Source: an uncultured Sphingopyxis sp. (GTDB lineage: Bacteria; Pseudomonadota; Alphaproteobacteria; Sphingomonadales; Sphingomonadaceae). From it: a stretch of 64,000 nucleotides of DNA. Below, one piece after another: positions 17,287 to 25,776 of the stretch; positions within the stretch are counted from its first letter, which is position 1; each line of letters starts with the position of its first letter. The notes under the pieces are model-generated. The model made no database searches and had not been told where the DNA came from. It worked only from the letters and a program-made list of their open reading frames with translations. The position numbers were made by a program, and so were the translations under genes. The stretch covers positions 434,001 to 498,000 of the forward strand of contig NZ_LT598653.1 in NCBI RefSeq assembly GCF_900078365.1, given 5' to 3'.

Positions 17287-18735
17287 TTACATGGGCGGTT
17301 GTTTGGACATGGTCGGGGCGGGCAGGCCGGCGATCCATTTGGCGAGCTTTGCCGACAGGGTCCTGGTGATCGCCGGCTCCTCGGCCGCGCGATCCTGCCG
17401 CTCCTGCGGGTCGCGTTCGATATTGTAGAGTTCTGCGTCGCTGCCGCCGGCGTTCATCAGCAATTTCCAGGGCCCCGACCGGATCGAATAGAGAGGTCCG
17501 AAGGCTTCGCTGTCCGTGCGGGCGATATGGCTATAGATATCGGGGCGCGAGGTGAGAGGCCGACCCCGCCACGCGGCAGAAATGTCGATGCCGTCGATCC
17601 CGGCCGGCTTCGGCGCGCCGGTGATCGCGGCGAGCGTGGGCAACAGGTCGACCGCCTGCACGACGCTTTGCGCATCGCGGCCGCCGCTGGCGATGTGGCC
17701 GGGCCAGCGGACGATCAGCGGCTGGCGTACGCCACCTTCGTAGAGGCTCGCTTTCCGGCCGCGATAGGGCGCCGCCGACCCCGGCGTGTTGGCGCCGATG
17801 GTGGGGCCGTTGTCGGAGGTGAAAACGATCAGCGTGTCTTCGAGTTCGCCCGCTTGCCGCAGGCCGTCGACGAGGCGGCCGATCTCGGCATCCATCGCGA
17901 CGAGCACGGCAAGGAACTGGTCCTCGCGCGGCGTGGCACCCTTGCCCTTGGTGACCGCGAGTTGCTCGGGGCTGGGCACCCACGGCGTATGCATGTCGGT
18001 CAGCCAGAGCTGTGCGAACCACGGGCGGTCCTTGCTGCGTCCGACGAAATTCAGCGTCTTGTCGACGAAGCGGCGGGTGATCTCGGCGCGAGGAAGCCAT
18101 TCGACCGGGCCCTGGCCGAGTTCGGCGCTCTGCTGCCCGAGCCGGTTGGTGAGGTCGGTGGGCAGGACGCGCGGACCGAGGCCCTCCCACTGGGTATAGC
18201 TTTCGTCGAAGCCATAGGCCGATGGAAGCGGGGCGTCGCCGACGTCGCGTCCGCCGCCCAAGTGCCATTTGCCGAAATGGCCGGTGGCATAACCCGCCTG
18301 TCGCATCAGGCGCGGCAGGACGGGCAGCGACGGGTCGAGCCAGTCGGCCTGACCGAAGGCGCGGTTGCGCTTGCGGCCGTCGATATAGGTGACGAAGCGG
18401 TCGCGCGCGGGAAAGCGTCCCGTCATGAAGCCGGCGCGCGACGGCGAGCAGATCGGCGCGGCGTCGTAGAATTGCGTCATCACCATGCCGTCGCGCGCGA
18501 GTGCGTCGATGTTCGGCGTGGCGACCAGCGTGTTGCCGGTCAGCGACAGGTCGGCATATCCCATGTCGTCGATCAGGATGAAGAGGATATTCGGCTGCCG
18601 CGCCGGCGCGGGCGATTCCGCCGGTATTGAGGCGGGTGCAAAGCCGCGGGCGGGGGTGCCGGCGCCGAGCATTGCGAAAAGGGCGGCTCCTGCCGCCCCG
18701 ATCATCCATCGACGCGTGTGCCGGGCCGATTTCAT
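17287..18735 (-). CDS. Type I sulfatase 2
   Basis: 482-residue exported S1 sulfatase. A signal peptide with RR near the start (HTRRWMIGAAGAALFAML) suggests Sec or possibly Tat export. RQPNILFILIDDMGYADLS opens the fold; Cys96 lies in ICSPSRAGFMTGRFPAR, the canonical formylglycine motif. GKWHLGGGRDVGD, FTSDNGPT and YEGGVRQPLIVRWPG follow. It belongs to the same subgroup as the sulfatases at 41777 and 49768, all sharing the QADWLDP..LP and GLGPRVL segments. It is transcribed divergently from the clan-A hydrolase at 18829 across motif C. The sulfated position it attacks cannot be told from sequence. Confidence 0.9.
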   Translation of the reverse strand: MKSARHTRRWMIGAAGAALFAMLGAGTPARGFAPASIPAESPAPARQPNILFILIDDMGYADLSLTGNTLVATPNIDALARDGMVMTQFYDAAPICSPSRAGFMTGRFPARDRFVTYIDGRKRNRAFGQADWLDPSLPVLPRLMRQAGYATGHFGKWHLGGGRDVGDAPLPSAYGFDESYTQWEGLGPRVLPTDLTNRLGQQSAELGQGPVEWLPRAEITRRFVDKTLNFVGRSKDRPWFAQLWLTDMHTPWVPSPEQLAVTKGKGATPREDQFLAVLVAMDAEIGRLVDGLRQAGELEDTLIVFTSDNGPTIGANTPGSAAPYRGRKASLYEGGVRQPLIVRWPGHIASGGRDAQSVVQAVDLLPTLAAITGAPKPAGIDGIDISAAWRGRPLTSRPDIYSHIARTDSEAFGPLYSIRSGPWKLLMNAGGSDAELYNIERDPQERQDRAAEEPAITRTLSAKLAKWIAGLPAPTMSKQPPM

Positions 18736-18769
18736 CCATTCCTCCCTTGTCGGCTGAGCGACTTCGTTA

Positions 18770-18790
18770 TATCTGTATTATCGTATAATT
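18770..18790. promoter_or_regulatory. Locus motif site C in a divergent promoter region
   Basis: Contains TTATCGTATAATT (18778-18790), a TTAT-N3-ATAA dyad, preceded by TATCTGTA. It lies between sulfatase 2 (minus) and the hydrolase at 18829 (plus), 35-40 bases from each start. Confidence 0.55.
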
Positions 18791-18828
18791 AAGATGAGTC
18801 AAGTTTGCGGCATGGAACGGGAGGCGGG

Positions 18829-19953
18829 ATGCGGGGAAAATGGATTGGGGTGGCGGGTGCGGCGCTGGCGTCGCAGCCGGGTGCAGCGATGGCGCAGGGT
18901 GCGCTCGGGGCGAATTTCAACGAGCATTATGAGGACGTCGATTATCGCGAACTCGATAGCGCGGGCGCGAAATGGATTCGGCTTTTCCTGCCGATGCCGC
19001 AGGTTGATCGCGGGGCGGCCGGACATGGCGCGATCCGCACGGTGCTTGACGCCGGCGCGCGCGGGTACAAGACGATCTTCACGTTGAAATGGCCGCAGAA
19101 CGACCGCGACTTTGCCAAGGCGGGAAGCGCGGAGTTCGCGCGCGAGCTGGCCCGACTCGATGCGGTGTTGCCGCTCGTGATGGGCAAGGTCGACATATTG
19201 GTGATCGGCAACGAGCCCTATTTCGAAACGCGCGAGCAGGATCGCGACCTCGACCTCAATGCCTTTTACGAGGCGATGGCGGGCCGGATCATCGCCTATC
19301 GCAAGGCCAATTGCGGCGGCGACTGCAAGACGAAGCTTTATATGGGGGCGCTCAACCGGCTCGACCTCAGGAAGAATATCACGCCGTCGACCGAACGTTG
19401 GCTCGCGTTCGTGAAGGCGACGCCGGAGATCGACGGCGTCAATATCCACCCGCATGTTCCCAGAATCGAGCTGTCGAAGGCGTTTCTCGACTATATCCTG
19501 CCGCGGATGCGTCCCGAGCAGACGTTCATCGTCACCGAATTCTCGCTCGTCGGCTGGTGGCAGCAAAATCTGGCCAAGCCGGTCGCGCCCGCCTTCGCCG
19601 ACAAATATCGGGCGCCGCGCGATGCGCAGAATTGGCAGATCATCAAGGCGGCGCTCGAAACGCCTTTCCCGAAGGAGCAGTGGGACGATTTCCTGCGGAT
19701 GAGCCCGTGGTTCGAGAACCGCAAACATTATGTCGCCAACCAGATGAAGATATTCCGCGACACCGGCCGGCTCGCGGTCGCGACCTACGGCTTCAAGCAG
19801 GGCAGCTCGATGTCGAACAATTTCGGTCCGAAGAAGACACCGTGGCTGCTCAACAGCGTCTATGCGGGCCGCACGATCCGTCCGAATGCGGATGGCACCG
19901 CAGCGTTCAACTATGCCTGGATCGACGATTTCCGGCGGATGCAGGCGAAATAG
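18829..19953 (+). CDS. Putative clan GH-A glycoside hydrolase, unassigned family, twin 1
   Basis: 374 residues with a signal peptide (about 1-23, AAMAQG). I cannot assign a CAZy family. The fold signs are those of a clan-A (alpha/beta) barrel: AKWIRLFLPMP early, an acid/base-type VDILVIGNEPYFE with Glu129 after Asn, VNIHPHVP, and a nucleophile-type IVTEFSLVGW with Glu237. These two glutamates after strands 4 and 7 are the clan-A pattern. ATG 18829 is chosen for the nearby GGGAGG and because the signal peptide begins there; an ATG at 18805 lacks a ribosome site. A paralogue about 75% alike sits at 21614, with a 95-base identical segment. It is probably a periplasmic glycosidase or endo-hydrolase for the locus polysaccharide. 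Confidence 0.75.
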   Translation: MRGKWIGVAGAALASQPGAAMAQGALGANFNEHYEDVDYRELDSAGAKWIRLFLPMPQVDRGAAGHGAIRTVLDAGARGYKTIFTLKWPQNDRDFAKAGSAEFARELARLDAVLPLVMGKVDILVIGNEPYFETREQDRDLDLNAFYEAMAGRIIAYRKANCGGDCKTKLYMGALNRLDLRKNITPSTERWLAFVKATPEIDGVNIHPHVPRIELSKAFLDYILPRMRPEQTFIVTEFSLVGWWQQNLAKPVAPAFADKYRAPRDAQNWQIIKAALETPFPKEQWDDFLRMSPWFENRKHYVANQMKIFRDTGRLAVATYGFKQGSSMSNNFGPKKTPWLLNSVYAGRTIRPNADGTAAFNYAWIDDFRRMQAK

Positions 19954-19975
19954 CCTAGCCGCGTTGCGTCCTCTG

Positions 19976-19993
19976 ATTAAATCATATATATCC
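19976..19993 (-). promoter_or_regulatory. Locus motif site D ahead of sulfatase 3
   Basis: The plus strand reads ATTAAATCATATATATCC. The reverse complement, TATATATGATTTAAT, matches TATATATGATAAATA of site K at 12 of 15 bases. It is 27 bases before the TTG start of the gene at 20020. Confidence 0.5.
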
Positions 19994-20019
19994 TACTCTG
20001 GGCGAGGAGGAGAGGGGCC

Positions 20020-21597
20020 TTGAAATCCACATTGTCGCGTCGGGCGCTCCTGCTGGCGGGCGCGGGGGTGGCTGCTCTGCCAAGAGTCGCCTTGGCGGCC
20101 ACGCCGCGCACCAAACCCAACATCATCGTCATCTATGCCGACGATCTCGGCTATGGCGACCTCTCCTGCTATGGTGCAAAGGCGCTGAAGACGCCCCATG
20201 TCGACCGGCTCGCGGCGCGCGGGACGCGCTTCGTCAACGCGCATTCGCCTTCGGCGACCTGCACTCCGTCGCGCTATGCGCTACTGACTGGCGATTATGC
20301 CTGGCGCGCGTCGGGAACGCAGATCCTGCCCGGCGATGCGCCCGCGTTGATCCGCCCGGGGCAGTTTACCTTGCCGCATATGCTGAAGAAGGCGGGTTAT
20401 GCCACCGGCGTCGTGGGCAAATGGCATCTCGGCCTTGGCGACGGCAAGGTCGACTGGAACGGCGAGATCGCGCCCGGGCCGCTCGATGTCGGCTTCGACT
20501 ATGGCTATTTCATGCCCGCGACGCTCGACCGCGTGCCGACGGTGCTGATCGAGAACCGGCGCGTCATGAACCTCGATCCCGCCGATCCGATCCGCGTCGA
20601 CTACAAGGCCAAGGTCGGTGACGAGCCGACCGGAGCCGAACATCCCGAGCAGCTCAAATTCAAGGGCGATCCCGAACATTCGAACACGATCGTCAACGGC
20701 ATCAGCCGCATCGGTTACATGAGCGGCGGCAAGGCGGCGCGCTGGAAGGACGAGGATCTCACCGACCAATTGCTCGGCAAGGCAATCGATTTCGTGACCG
20801 CGCGAAAAGGCGAGCCCTTCTTTCTCTATTTCGCGATGAACGAGCCGCACGTCCCGCGCGCGCCGCATCCGCGCTTCGTCGGCACCTCGGGCATGGGGCC
20901 GCGCGGCGACACGATCGTCCAGTTCGACTGGACCGTCGGTGCGCTGATCGACAAGCTCGCCGAGCTTGGCATCGCCGACGACACGCTGGTCATCCTCAGC
21001 AGCGACAATGGCCCAATCCTGTTCGACGGCTATGACGATCGGGCGGTAGAACTGGCAGGCGATCACAAGCCTTCGGGACCGTATCGCAGCGGTAAATACA
21101 GCATCTACGAAGGCGGCACGCGGGTGCCGATGATCGTTAGCTGGCCGGGGCATGTGCGCGAAGGCCATGTGTCGGAAGCGTTGGTCGATCATGTCGACAT
21201 GGTCGCATCCCTTGCCGCTCTCGTGGGGCAGGCACTGCCGCAGGACGCCGCGGTCGACAGCTTCGACATGCTGGTGCCGCTGATGGGGCGCAGCGAACGC
21301 GGTCGCGACCATGTGGTCGAGGATACCAAGCTGATGGTGACGACGGGATCGACCGTCGCGAGCAGCGGGGCGCGCATTCTCGCGCTGCGCGTCGGCGACT
21401 GGAAGTTCATTCGCGGCAGCGTGGAACCGCACGAGTTCCATGGCAATGCGATCGGTACGTCGCCGCGGCACCAGCTCTATAATCTGGCGAGCGACCCCGG
21501 CGAGCGCGAGAATCTCGCCGCGAAGATGCCCGACCTGACTGCCCGGCTCGCGGCGCGGCTCGACAAGATCGAAAGCGACGGCCGCAGCCGGCCGTGA
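20020..21597 (+). CDS. Type I sulfatase 3 (arylsulfatase A-like)
   Basis: 525 residues. The N-terminus (STLSRRALLLAGAGVAAL) carries a twin-arginine-like motif, so export of the folded, already activated enzyme by Tat is possible. The core has KPNIIVIYADDLGYGDLSC, Cys81 in C-T-P-S-R, GKWHLGLGDG, MNEPHVPRAPHPRF, SSDNGPI and YEGGTRVPMIVSWPG. The TTG start at 20020 is preceded by an unusually long ribosome site (GAGGAGGAGAGGGG). It differs in subgroup from the other seven sulfatases, suggesting a distinct sulfate position. It is the first gene of an operon with the hydrolase twin at 21614 (16-base gap) and the double propeller at 22741. Confidence 0.88.
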   Translation: MKSTLSRRALLLAGAGVAALPRVALAATPRTKPNIIVIYADDLGYGDLSCYGAKALKTPHVDRLAARGTRFVNAHSPSATCTPSRYALLTGDYAWRASGTQILPGDAPALIRPGQFTLPHMLKKAGYATGVVGKWHLGLGDGKVDWNGEIAPGPLDVGFDYGYFMPATLDRVPTVLIENRRVMNLDPADPIRVDYKAKVGDEPTGAEHPEQLKFKGDPEHSNTIVNGISRIGYMSGGKAARWKDEDLTDQLLGKAIDFVTARKGEPFFLYFAMNEPHVPRAPHPRFVGTSGMGPRGDTIVQFDWTVGALIDKLAELGIADDTLVILSSDNGPILFDGYDDRAVELAGDHKPSGPYRSGKYSIYEGGTRVPMIVSWPGHVREGHVSEALVDHVDMVASLAALVGQALPQDAAVDSFDMLVPLMGRSERGRDHVVEDTKLMVTTGSTVASSGARILALRVGDWKFIRGSVEPHEFHGNAIGTSPRHQLYNLASDPGERENLAAKMPDLTARLAARLDKIESDGRSRP

Positions 21598-21613
21598 TCA
21601 GGATCAAGAGGAG

Positions 21614-22744
21614 ATGATGATGATGCGGGGATTGTTCGCCGCCGTTGCGGCGATTGCCTGCCTGCCGGGCATTGCGCAGGCGCAGGGGGCGCTCGGGGCG
21701 AATTACAACGAGCATTATGAGGATATCGATTATCGCGACCTCGAAAAGGCCGGTGCCCGCTGGGTCCGCCTGTTCGTGCCGATGCCGCAGCTCGACCGCG
21801 GTGCCGCGGACCATGGCGCGGTCAAGGCGATCCTCGATGCGCATGCGCGCGGCTACAAGACGATCCTGACCCTGAAATTCCCTTATAACCGCGGAGATTT
21901 CCCGAAGGCGGGCACGCCGGCGTTCGATCGCGAACTCGCGCGTGTCGATGCGGTGCTGCCGCTCGTGGTCGGCAAGGTCGATATATTGGTAGTCGGCAAC
22001 GAGCCCTATATCGAGAGCCGCGAGGAGGATCGCGACCTCGACCTCAACGCCTTTTACGAGGCGATGGCGAAGCGCGCGATCGCCTATCGCGCCAAGGCAT
22101 GCCCGGGCGAATGCAAGACGCGCCTGTATATGGGGGCGCTCAACCGCTTGGATATCAAGAAGAAGCAGACCGCATCCACCGAACGCTGGATGGCGTTCGT
22201 GAAGACGACGCCGGAGATCGACGGGGTCAATATCCACCCTCACATCCCCGCGATCCAGGCGTCGAAGCCCTTTCTCGACTATATCCTGCCGCGGATGCGG
22301 CCCGAGCAGAAATTCATCGTCACCGAATTTTCGCTCGTCTGGTGGTGGCAGCAGAATATGAAGGGCGTGGTGAATCCCGCCTTCGCCGACAAATATCAGG
22401 CGCCTCGCACCGCGCAGAATTGGCAGATTATCAAGGCGGCGCTCGAAACGCCTTTCCCCAGGGAGCAGTGGGACGATTTCCTGCGGATGAGCCCGTGGTT
22501 CGAGAACCGCAAACATTATGTCGCCAACCAGATGAAGATATTCCGCGACACCGGCCGACTTGCGGTCGCGACCTACGGCTTCAAGCAGGGCAGTTCGATG
22601 TCGCGGAATTTCGGGCCCGACAAGACGCCGTGGCTGCTCAACAGCGTGTTCGCCCCGGCGACGATCCGCAAGAATGCGGATGGCAGCGCGGCGCCGAACT
22701 ATGTGATTTTCGACGACTTCAAGGCGCTCCAGAAAGGTAAATGA
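21614..22744 (+). CDS. Putative clan GH-A glycoside hydrolase, unassigned family, twin 2
   Basis: 376 residues, paralogue of the protein at 18829 with the same features: signal peptide ending IAQAQG, VDILVVGNEPYIE (Glu130), VNIHPHIP and IVTEFSLVWWW (nucleophile-type Glu). Four tandem ATG codons follow AAGAGGAG; the third or fourth (21620, 21623) has the best spacing, so the N-terminus could be 2-3 residues shorter. The last four bases (ATGA) overlap the start of the next gene, showing translational coupling. The C-terminal third is nearly identical to twin 1 at DNA level while the N-terminal part has diverged. Enzyme activity is unknown. Confidence 0.75.
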   Translation: MMMMRGLFAAVAAIACLPGIAQAQGALGANYNEHYEDIDYRDLEKAGARWVRLFVPMPQLDRGAADHGAVKAILDAHARGYKTILTLKFPYNRGDFPKAGTPAFDRELARVDAVLPLVVGKVDILVVGNEPYIESREEDRDLDLNAFYEAMAKRAIAYRAKACPGECKTRLYMGALNRLDIKKKQTASTERWMAFVKTTPEIDGVNIHPHIPAIQASKPFLDYILPRMRPEQKFIVTEFSLVWWWQQNMKGVVNPAFADKYQAPRTAQNWQIIKAALETPFPREQWDDFLRMSPWFENRKHYVANQMKIFRDTGRLAVATYGFKQGSSMSRNFGPDKTPWLLNSVFAPATIRKNADGSAAPNYVIFDDFKALQKGK

Positions 22745-24648
22745 CCGTGCAGAAGAAGACCTGGATCAGCGGCCTGATGTTGGCGGCGCTGTCGTTCGCG
22801 CCGGCCGCCGGCGCGCAGCAGAAGCTGAAGAGTGCCGTCGCCGACGATATTTTCGCCGACCATCCGTCGATGGACAGGAATGCGACGGTGATGCCCGCTG
22901 CTGACGCAAAGCCCGTCGCGCCGATCTTCTCCGAACGGCCGATCGGCGATGCGTCGGTCGCACGGTTGCCGGGTGGCGGATGGATCCTCACCGGCACCAC
23001 GCTGCGCACCGGCGCGCGCCACGGCGTCGAACTGTGGGCCTCGCCCGATGCAAAAAAATGGACGCGCATCGGCCCTGCCAGGATTTCGGGCAACGGGATT
23101 ACGCCGGGTGACGTATCCGAACGCTATCTGGCGCCTTCGGTGACGGTCGCGGGCGACAGGCTCTATCTCGCCTTCTCCGACAAGGCGGGCTGCGCTCGTG
23201 TCGCGACAGGGCTGGCGGCGCGGCCCGGCGGCGCGTTCGAGGCTTCGCCCTGCCTCGTCGAGGATGCGTCCGACGTGTCGCTGTTCGTGGATACGGACGG
23301 CGCGGGCTATCTTCTGTGGGGCGGCGGTTCGATCGCGAAGCTTGCGCCGGGTTTTGCGAAGCTTGCGGAGACGCCGCGCTTCCTGAAGCCCGATCAGGCG
23401 CTGTTCGCCAAGCATCCGCCGGTCGGCAAGGACTGGCCGGTGCGCACGCGCGTCGGCGTGCGCGGCGCGGCGATGTTCCGCGACGGCGACAGCTATGTCC
23501 TCGCCGCGAGCGAGGTCACCGGGCGGATGCGTACCGCGACCGAGGATCTGTTCATGGCCGAGGCGCCGACCCCCTATGGCCCGTTCACGATGCGCATGCT
23601 TGCAGTGCCGCACGCGGGTCGCGGTTCGGTAGTGCGGCTTGATGACGGCCAGCTCGCCGCAGCCTATAACCCCAAATGCGACGACAGCTTTGCGATGTTC
23701 TGCGAGCAGGTCGGGCTGGTACCGCTCGAGCGCGCGCCCGACGGGCGGCTGCGGCAGGCGGCGTCGGTGATCACCGAAGACAGCGCGGTCGCGGCGCGCA
23801 AGGCGCTGATCACCAGCGAGACGATGCGCGACCCGTCGGTGACGCTCGGCGGCGACGGCTATTATTATCTCGTCGGGACGCTCGACGGCTATGGCTATCA
23901 CAAGCCGGACGGCGGCGTGAAGCTGTGGCGCTCGTCGGACCTCAACCAATGGGACGAGGTCGGCTTCATCTGGAAGTGGGAAGGCATGGGCTATGATTTC
24001 GGCAAGAATATCGCCGAACTCTGGGCGCCCGAGATCATGTGGTCGGCGCGTGACAAGACCTATTATCTCGCTTTTTCGGTGATGGAGAAGGGCGTTGGCG
24101 GCAAGACCTGGCTCTATCGCTCCACGACGGGCAAGGCCGAAGGGCCATATGAAAATGTGACGAAAAGCTTTTTCGTCAAAGGCATCGACGGCTTCCCGTT
24201 CGAGGACGATGACGGCCTCTATTTCCTGTGGGGCGGCGGCAACATCGGCAAGCTCAACGCCACACGGAGTGGCTTCGAGGGACCGGTGCGCCAGCTTGTC
24301 GACGCCGATGGCGATCATGTCGGCTATGAAGGCAATGGCCTGATCAAGGCCAATGGCGTCTATTTTCTGACCGGCGCCGAATGGCACGGTCCACTGCGCA
24401 CGCACGGCACCTATGACATGATGTACGGCACGTCGAAGAGCCTGTTCGGCCCCTATACGCAGCGCCGCATGGGGGCGCCGCACGGCGGCCACGGCACGGC
24501 GTTTCGCGACAAGCAGGGCCGCTATTGGTACACGATGTTCGGCAACGATCCGACCGCGCCGTGGCGCATGCAGTTCGGGCTGGTGCCGATCGACATCGGG
24601 GATGCCGAGTCGATCGGCATTCCGCGGATCGGCGCTGCGCGCGACTAG
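22741..24648 (+). CDS. Exported double five-bladed propeller, GH43-like (clan GH-F)
   Basis: 635 residues: a signal peptide (to about AGAQQ, residue 26) and two homologous five-bladed propellers (about 60-340 and 355-630). The C-terminal copy keeps the inverting triad layout of GH43-type enzymes: base Asp364 in MRDPSV, Asp483 in GIDGFPF and acid Glu530 in GYEGNG. The N-terminal copy keeps Asp70 (GDASV) and Asp178 but has Arg241 where the acid should be (VGVRGAAM), so it probably no longer cleaves and may bind sugar. It overlaps the upstream hydrolase by ATGA and is followed by a strong terminator. Substrate could be galactose- or arabinose-containing side chains. The exact family (GH43 versus a neighbour such as GH117) is uncertain. 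Confidence 0.78.
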   Translation: MTVQKKTWISGLMLAALSFAPAAGAQQKLKSAVADDIFADHPSMDRNATVMPAADAKPVAPIFSERPIGDASVARLPGGGWILTGTTLRTGARHGVELWASPDAKKWTRIGPARISGNGITPGDVSERYLAPSVTVAGDRLYLAFSDKAGCARVATGLAARPGGAFEASPCLVEDASDVSLFVDTDGAGYLLWGGGSIAKLAPGFAKLAETPRFLKPDQALFAKHPPVGKDWPVRTRVGVRGAAMFRDGDSYVLAASEVTGRMRTATEDLFMAEAPTPYGPFTMRMLAVPHAGRGSVVRLDDGQLAAAYNPKCDDSFAMFCEQVGLVPLERAPDGRLRQAASVITEDSAVAARKALITSETMRDPSVTLGGDGYYYLVGTLDGYGYHKPDGGVKLWRSSDLNQWDEVGFIWKWEGMGYDFGKNIAELWAPEIMWSARDKTYYLAFSVMEKGVGGKTWLYRSTTGKAEGPYENVTKSFFVKGIDGFPFEDDDGLYFLWGGGNIGKLNATRSGFEGPVRQLVDADGDHVGYEGNGLIKANGVYFLTGAEWHGPLRTHGTYDMMYGTSKSLFGPYTQRRMGAPHGGHGTAFRDKQGRYWYTMFGNDPTAPWRMQFGLVPIDIGDAESIGIPRIGAARD

Positions 24649-24684
24649 GCACACGCTTCACTGTTTTCGTCCGCTCTCCCGCAT

Positions 24685-24720
24685 GCCCGCCATCCTCTTC
24701 GGGGGTGGCGGGCCTTTTTT
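24685..24720 (+). terminator. Rho-independent terminator
   Basis: The stem GCCCGCCA/TGGCGGGC, extended by TCC/GGG, is followed by CTTTTTT. It ends the 20020-24648 operon and lies between convergent genes. Confidence 0.85.
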
Positions 24721-24746
24721 GGCTCAGCGGTTGCGACGTCTGTTCC

Positions 24747-25667
24747 TCAGAACTGGAAGGGCGCGACCGTGCGTCGTTCGGCCACGAGGAAGGCGTCGGC
24801 GACGAGCTGGAGCGGGCGAATGTCGACCTCGCTCTTGCCCGCCGCGACCAGCTCGGCGAAGCGCGTGTAGAGGCGGGGATATTCGCGATCTTCGCGGGTG
24901 ATCGGTTCGCCGCCTGGCAACTCGAGCACGCTGCCGCCCATCGACAACCGTAAGGTTCCCGCGTCCGTTTCGACTTCGATATCCCAGCTTTGCGGGCCGG
25001 TTTGCAGGAAATCGAGGTCGGCGGTCACCGCCGCATCGCCGCTTCGCATCATCATGGTCGCGGCAATCGGCGAGCTGCGCCCGTCGGGAATATCGATGCG
25101 CGCCGCGTCGAGAAGCAGGGGGGCGGGGAGGATCGCGGTCATGATCGACAGCGCGTTTATGCCGGGATCGAAGACGCCGAAGCCGCCGGCGTCGAGGATC
25201 CATTCCTGCCCCGGATGCCAGCGGCGGATATCTTCCTTCCACCGGATATGCGCCGCGCGAATCCGCTTGTCGCGCAGCCAGTCGCGCGCCGGGGCGACCC
25301 CCGCCGCCTCGCGCGAATGCCAGGTCGCGAACAGGGTGACGCCGCGCGCGCGGGCGTGAATGGCGAGCGCGCTGATCTCGGTCGTGGTCGCGGCGGGCGG
25401 CTTTTCGAGCATGACATGCAGTCCCGCGTCGATCGCCGCCGCCGCGATCGCGTGGCGGCCGACCGGCGGAGTGCAGATCGACACGGCGTCGAGGCGATGG
25501 TCGCCCGCGATCATCGCGGCGATGTCGGCATGTCCCGGCACGCCATCGAGCTGCGCGTGGCGGCTGGCGGTCGCGACAAGCGCGTATCGATCGTCCGCAT
25601 GGATGGCGGGAAGATGCTGGTCGCGCGCGATTTTTCCGATTCCGACCAATCCCAAGCGAATCATCAT
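24747..25667 (-). CDS. gal: D-galactose 1-dehydrogenase (Gfo/Idh/MocA family)
   Basis: 306 residues, cytoplasmic, no signal peptide. The Rossmann motif is [18 protein letters not shown], followed by the EKPP signature ([10 protein letters not shown]) and a C-terminal sheet domain. [15 protein letters not shown] and [12 protein letters not shown] match the Pseudomonas D-galactose dehydrogenase, which oxidises D-galactose (and L-arabinose) to the 1,4- or 1,5-lactone with NAD(P). It is the first step of the De Ley-Doudoroff pathway whose other enzymes are encoded at 25777-33573. It diverges from the dehydratase across motif E. L-arabinose as a second substrate is plausible because GH43 enzymes are present. 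Confidence 0.88.
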   Translation of the reverse strand: MMIRLGLVGIGKIARDQHLPAIHADDRYALVATASRHAQLDGVPGHADIAAMIAGDHRLDAVSICTPPVGRHAIAAAAIDAGLHVMLEKPPAATTTEISALAIHARARGVTLFATWHSREAAGVAPARDWLRDKRIRAAHIRWKEDIRRWHPGQEWILDAGGFGVFDPGINALSIMTAILPAPLLLDAARIDIPDGRSSPIAATMMMRSGDAAVTADLDFLQTGPQSWDIEVETDAGTLRLSMGGSVLELPGGEPITREDREYPRLYTRFAELVAAGKSEVDIRPLQLVADAFLVAERRTVAPFQF

Positions 25668-25681
25668 TCTTCATCCTATTT

Positions 25682-25702
25682 TTATTTGTCTGATATATAT
25701 GC
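25682..25702. promoter_or_regulatory. Locus motif site E in the divergent gal/dehydratase promoter
   Basis: The minus strand reads GCATATATATCAGACAAATA, matching GCATATATATCGTATAAATA of site I at 17 of 20 bases. It serves the divergent pair 24747 (minus) and 25777 (plus). Confidence 0.6.
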
Positions 25703-25776
25703 TTCCTATCTGCGACGGTTCAGGTTATCAACCGATTCCGGGCTTGGGCCGAAAATGTGCATCGAGAAGGATATAT

